Assembly: GCA_026627155.1 (NCBI GenBank)
Contig: JAPNUJ010000027.1
Coordinates: 1 to 32,097 of the forward strand
Source: Bacillota bacterium
GTDB taxonomy: Bacteria; Bacillota; Bacilli; Alicyclobacillales; SLC66
Length of the DNA: 32,097 nucleotides
Direction: 5' to 3'
Position numbers and translations under genes: made by a program. Below the pieces are notes generated by a model. It was given only the letters and a program-made list of their open reading frames with translations. It did no database searches and was not told where the DNA came from. Below, piece after piece: positions 30,847-32,097 of this stretch (positions within the stretch are counted from its first letter, which is position 1; each line of letters starts with the position of its first letter).

Positions 30847-31200
30847 TCAAACTGGAAATGCCGTGCGACTGAGTTCCAATGCCACCGCCAGGCGACCATC
30901 GCCATCGTGGCCTGCAAGCAACAGGCGGCCCTGCCCGTCGATTTCGTAGTCCGTCAACCCCTCGGCATAAATCCAGCCTTCCTGCATCTTCAAACCCACT
31001 CGAAAAGGTCCCTCACCGGCGATCGCACCGCTATCATAGCGAATGCGACCGTTGCGAATATAGGCGCACACGGCCATGGCCTGCTCTTGACGATGTGCGG
31101 CATAGGCTCCGTTCGTTGTCTCCAGATGCAAATAGATATCTTCCCCCGCAAACGACTCAATGGCCGTTTGTACCGAGGCCTTATCGATCGGTCCCATCAT
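30847..31200 (-). CDS. yojF: YojF family protein (DUF1806), bacillithiol pair
   Basis: This is a small soluble protein of 117 residues, encoded ahead of bshB2 in many Bacilli; its exact function is not known. Features are the opening MGPIDKASVQTAIESFAGEDIYLHLETTNGAYA, the IRNGRIRYDSGAIAGEGPFRVGLKMQEGWIYAEGLTDYEID core and the ending LAVALELSRTAFPV. AAGGAGG is 4 nt from ATG 31200 and 7 nt from the next ATG (31197), so the second Met may be the real start. Conserved linkage with the deacetylase argues for a helper role in bacillithiol metabolism. A -10-like TATAGT lies near 31243 on the minus strand, without a clear -35. Confidence 0.9.
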   Translation of the reverse strand: MMGPIDKASVQTAIESFAGEDIYLHLETTNGAYAAHRQEQAMAVCAYIRNGRIRYDSGAIAGEGPFRVGLKMQEGWIYAEGLTDYEIDGQGRLLLAGHDGDGRLAVALELSRTAFPV

Positions 31201-31590
31201 GCAGCCTCCTTAAGTGGACAGCGTGTTACCTTTGTCGATCTTACTATAAAAAAGTGAGTGCGGGCAAACGGCGTGACTTTCTCTTCACGAAGGACTAGAA
31301 CCCAGACGCATTTAGGCATATGATAGTGGGAGGAAAAGCTCGTCTTTGCAGGTTAGACGGTGACATGGCGCTCTCGCGCCACCGTCTGCCAGAAGAATAA
31401 TCGGCTGCGCCGTTATTCTGGTTAGACGGTGACATGGCGCTCTCGCGCCACCGTCTGCCAGAAGAATAATCGGCTGCGCCGTTATTCTGGATAGACGGTG
31501 ACATGGCGCTCTCGCGCCACCGTCTGCCAGAAGAATAATCGGCTGCGCCGTTATTCTGGATAGGAGACGGGTACGGGGAGGGGATTCTCG
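31201..31590. other. Intergenic region between yojF and the amidohydrolase
   Basis: This 390-bp gap separates divergent genes. It holds the yojF leader, a plus-strand TATGAT (31319-31324) without a good -35, a GGGAGGAAAA motif (31328-31337) with no gene behind it, and the 69-bp repeat array. After the array, GGGGAGGGG (31575-31583) serves the amidohydrolase. Confidence 0.7.
31351..31557. repeat. Three 69-bp tandem units, each with two bulged hairpins
   Basis: Units start at 31351, 31420 and 31489, and a 6-bp stub of a fourth begins at 31558. They are identical except for the third base (T, T, A). Each unit has hairpin A, AGACGGT-(5-nt bulge)-GGCGC-tctc-GCGCC-ACCGTCT, and hairpin B, CCAG-aag-AATAA-t-CGGC-tgc-GCCG-TTATT-CTGG; B's last bases run into the next unit. 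The bulges lie always on the same side. No spacer sequence separates units. Confidence 0.95.
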
Positions 31591-32097
31591 ATGAGCACAG
31601 TGATGGGAACGGTGGACGACGTCGAACGGGTTAGCGCACAGGTTGTACAGTGGCGTCGGCATTTGCACGAGAACCCCGAGTTGTCATTCGCGGAAGAGCA
31701 AACGTCGCAATTTGTGTATGATCTGCTGTGCAAGATGCCTGGAATGGTCGTGACGCGGCCAACGAAAACCAGCGTCGTTGGCCGTCTCGTCAGCACCAGG
31801 CCAGGCAAGACGCTGGCGCTGCGAGCCGACATGGATGCACTGCCGATCCACGAGGAAAACGAGTTCGCGTTTCGATCGAGCAAAGACGGCGTCATGCACG
31901 CCTGCGGCCACGATGGCCACACGGCCATGCTTTTGGGGGCCGCGACGATTCTCAGCGAGCGTCGGGAGCAACTGTCCGGTGAAGTGCGCTTCCTGTTTCA
32001 GCACGCAGAAGAGGTCTTCCCGGGTGGTGCGCAACAGATGGTCGATGCGGGCGTCATGGACGGGGTCGATCTCGTACTTGGAGCCCACTTGTGGGCT
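31591..32097 (+). CDS. M20 family amidohydrolase, 3' truncated by the window
   Basis: These are the first 169 residues of a metal-dependent amidohydrolase of the M20D type (N-acyl-L-amino acid amidohydrolase / HipO / IAA-amino acid hydrolase group). These enzymes release the acyl group from N-acyl amino acids. ATG 31591 follows GGGGAGGGG. Diagnostic pieces are WRRHLHENPELSFAEEQTSQF, ALRADMDALPIHEEN and the metal-binding MHACGHDGHTAMLLGAA with its Cys and His ligands. QHAEEVFPGGAQQMVDAGVM carries the catalytic Glu. The frame is open to the last base, and the C-terminal half lies outside. The 69-bp hairpin array ends about 30 bp before the start codon, so it lies in, or close to, the gene's leader. 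Confidence 0.92.
   Translation, partial: MSTVMGTVDDVERVSAQVVQWRRHLHENPELSFAEEQTSQFVYDLLCKMPGMVVTRPTKTSVVGRLVSTRPGKTLALRADMDALPIHEENEFAFRSSKDGVMHACGHDGHTAMLLGAATILSERREQLSGEVRFLFQHAEEVFPGGAQQMVDAGVMDGVDLVLGAHLWA

Noticed and set aside
31351-31557. 69-bp units as a CRISPR array
   Set aside because: There are no variable spacers: the units are directly contiguous and identical throughout, and no cas gene is present.
31351-31560. 69-bp units as integron attC sites
   Set aside because: GTTAGAC fits the R' core pattern, and the one-sided bulges recall attC folding. But the matching RYYYAAC core on the same strand within a unit is absent, the third unit has ATAGAC, and there are no cassettes between units or an integrase in the window.
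31295-31668. Minus-strand frames coding 23-residue repeats across the 69-bp array
   Set aside because: The unit length is a multiple of three, so several frames stay open by chance. No ribosome site or start context supports translation, and the hairpin structure explains the sequence better.

Overview
The window reads as ordinary chromosome from a moderately GC-rich member of the Bacilli. Three things point there: a YojF/BshB2 pair for bacillithiol synthesis, an S-layer (SLH) anchored surface protein, and strong AGGAGG-type ribosome sites with frequent TTG and GTG starts. An Alicyclobacillaceae-like host is my best guess, from gene style only. I saw no tRNA, rRNA, CRISPR array, transposase or prophage module.

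Bases 1-7900 hold envelope and export functions. They are the 3' part of a polysaccharide deacetylase, a secreted YcdB/SLH protein, and a marR-RND efflux operon. A perfect 17-3-17 bp dyad sits in front of marR. The RND pump has about 250 extra residues, a heptad-repeat stalk plus a Gly/Ser linker, in its first outer loop. Bases 7919-10962 are a divergent pair: a SUMT-type methyltransferase with a half-length HemD-like tail, and an SSS-family symporter. Clear promoters face away from each other between them.

Bases 11000-14000 are the least ordinary part. A stand-alone GGDEF protein carries a C-terminal ribbon-helix-helix DNA-binding domain. Next come an orphan lipoprotein, an orphan Ser/Tyr-rich protein in visibly more AT-rich DNA, and a small HTH protein. 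The GGDEF-RHH gene and the HTH gene each have a TGTATACA palindrome just upstream. A MurG paralogue follows, with two dyads in its leader.

Bases 15400-31200 are mostly short divergent or convergent units. They encode a beta-hydroxyacid dehydrogenase, an MFS exporter, a DUF188 protein, an SDR, two head-to-head TlpA-like thioredoxins, a BtuF-like binding protein, a TDT transporter with its divergent LysR regulator, an acyl-CoA ligase, an aldo/keto reductase, an enoyl-CoA hydratase-like protein, a Cof-type HAD phosphatase, a DODA-type dioxygenase, a CidA/LrgB pair and the bacillithiol pair yojF-bshB2. Two convergent pairs overlap at their 3' ends. Two genes appear to be transcribed without a leader.

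The last intergenic stretch holds three nearly identical 69-bp tandem units. Each unit is built from two bulged hairpins, and they lie just before an M20 amidohydrolase that runs off the window. The most unusual items are the GGDEF-RHH fusion with its shared palindrome, the stalked RND pump and the 69-bp double-hairpin array. None can be called a proven new system from sequence alone.
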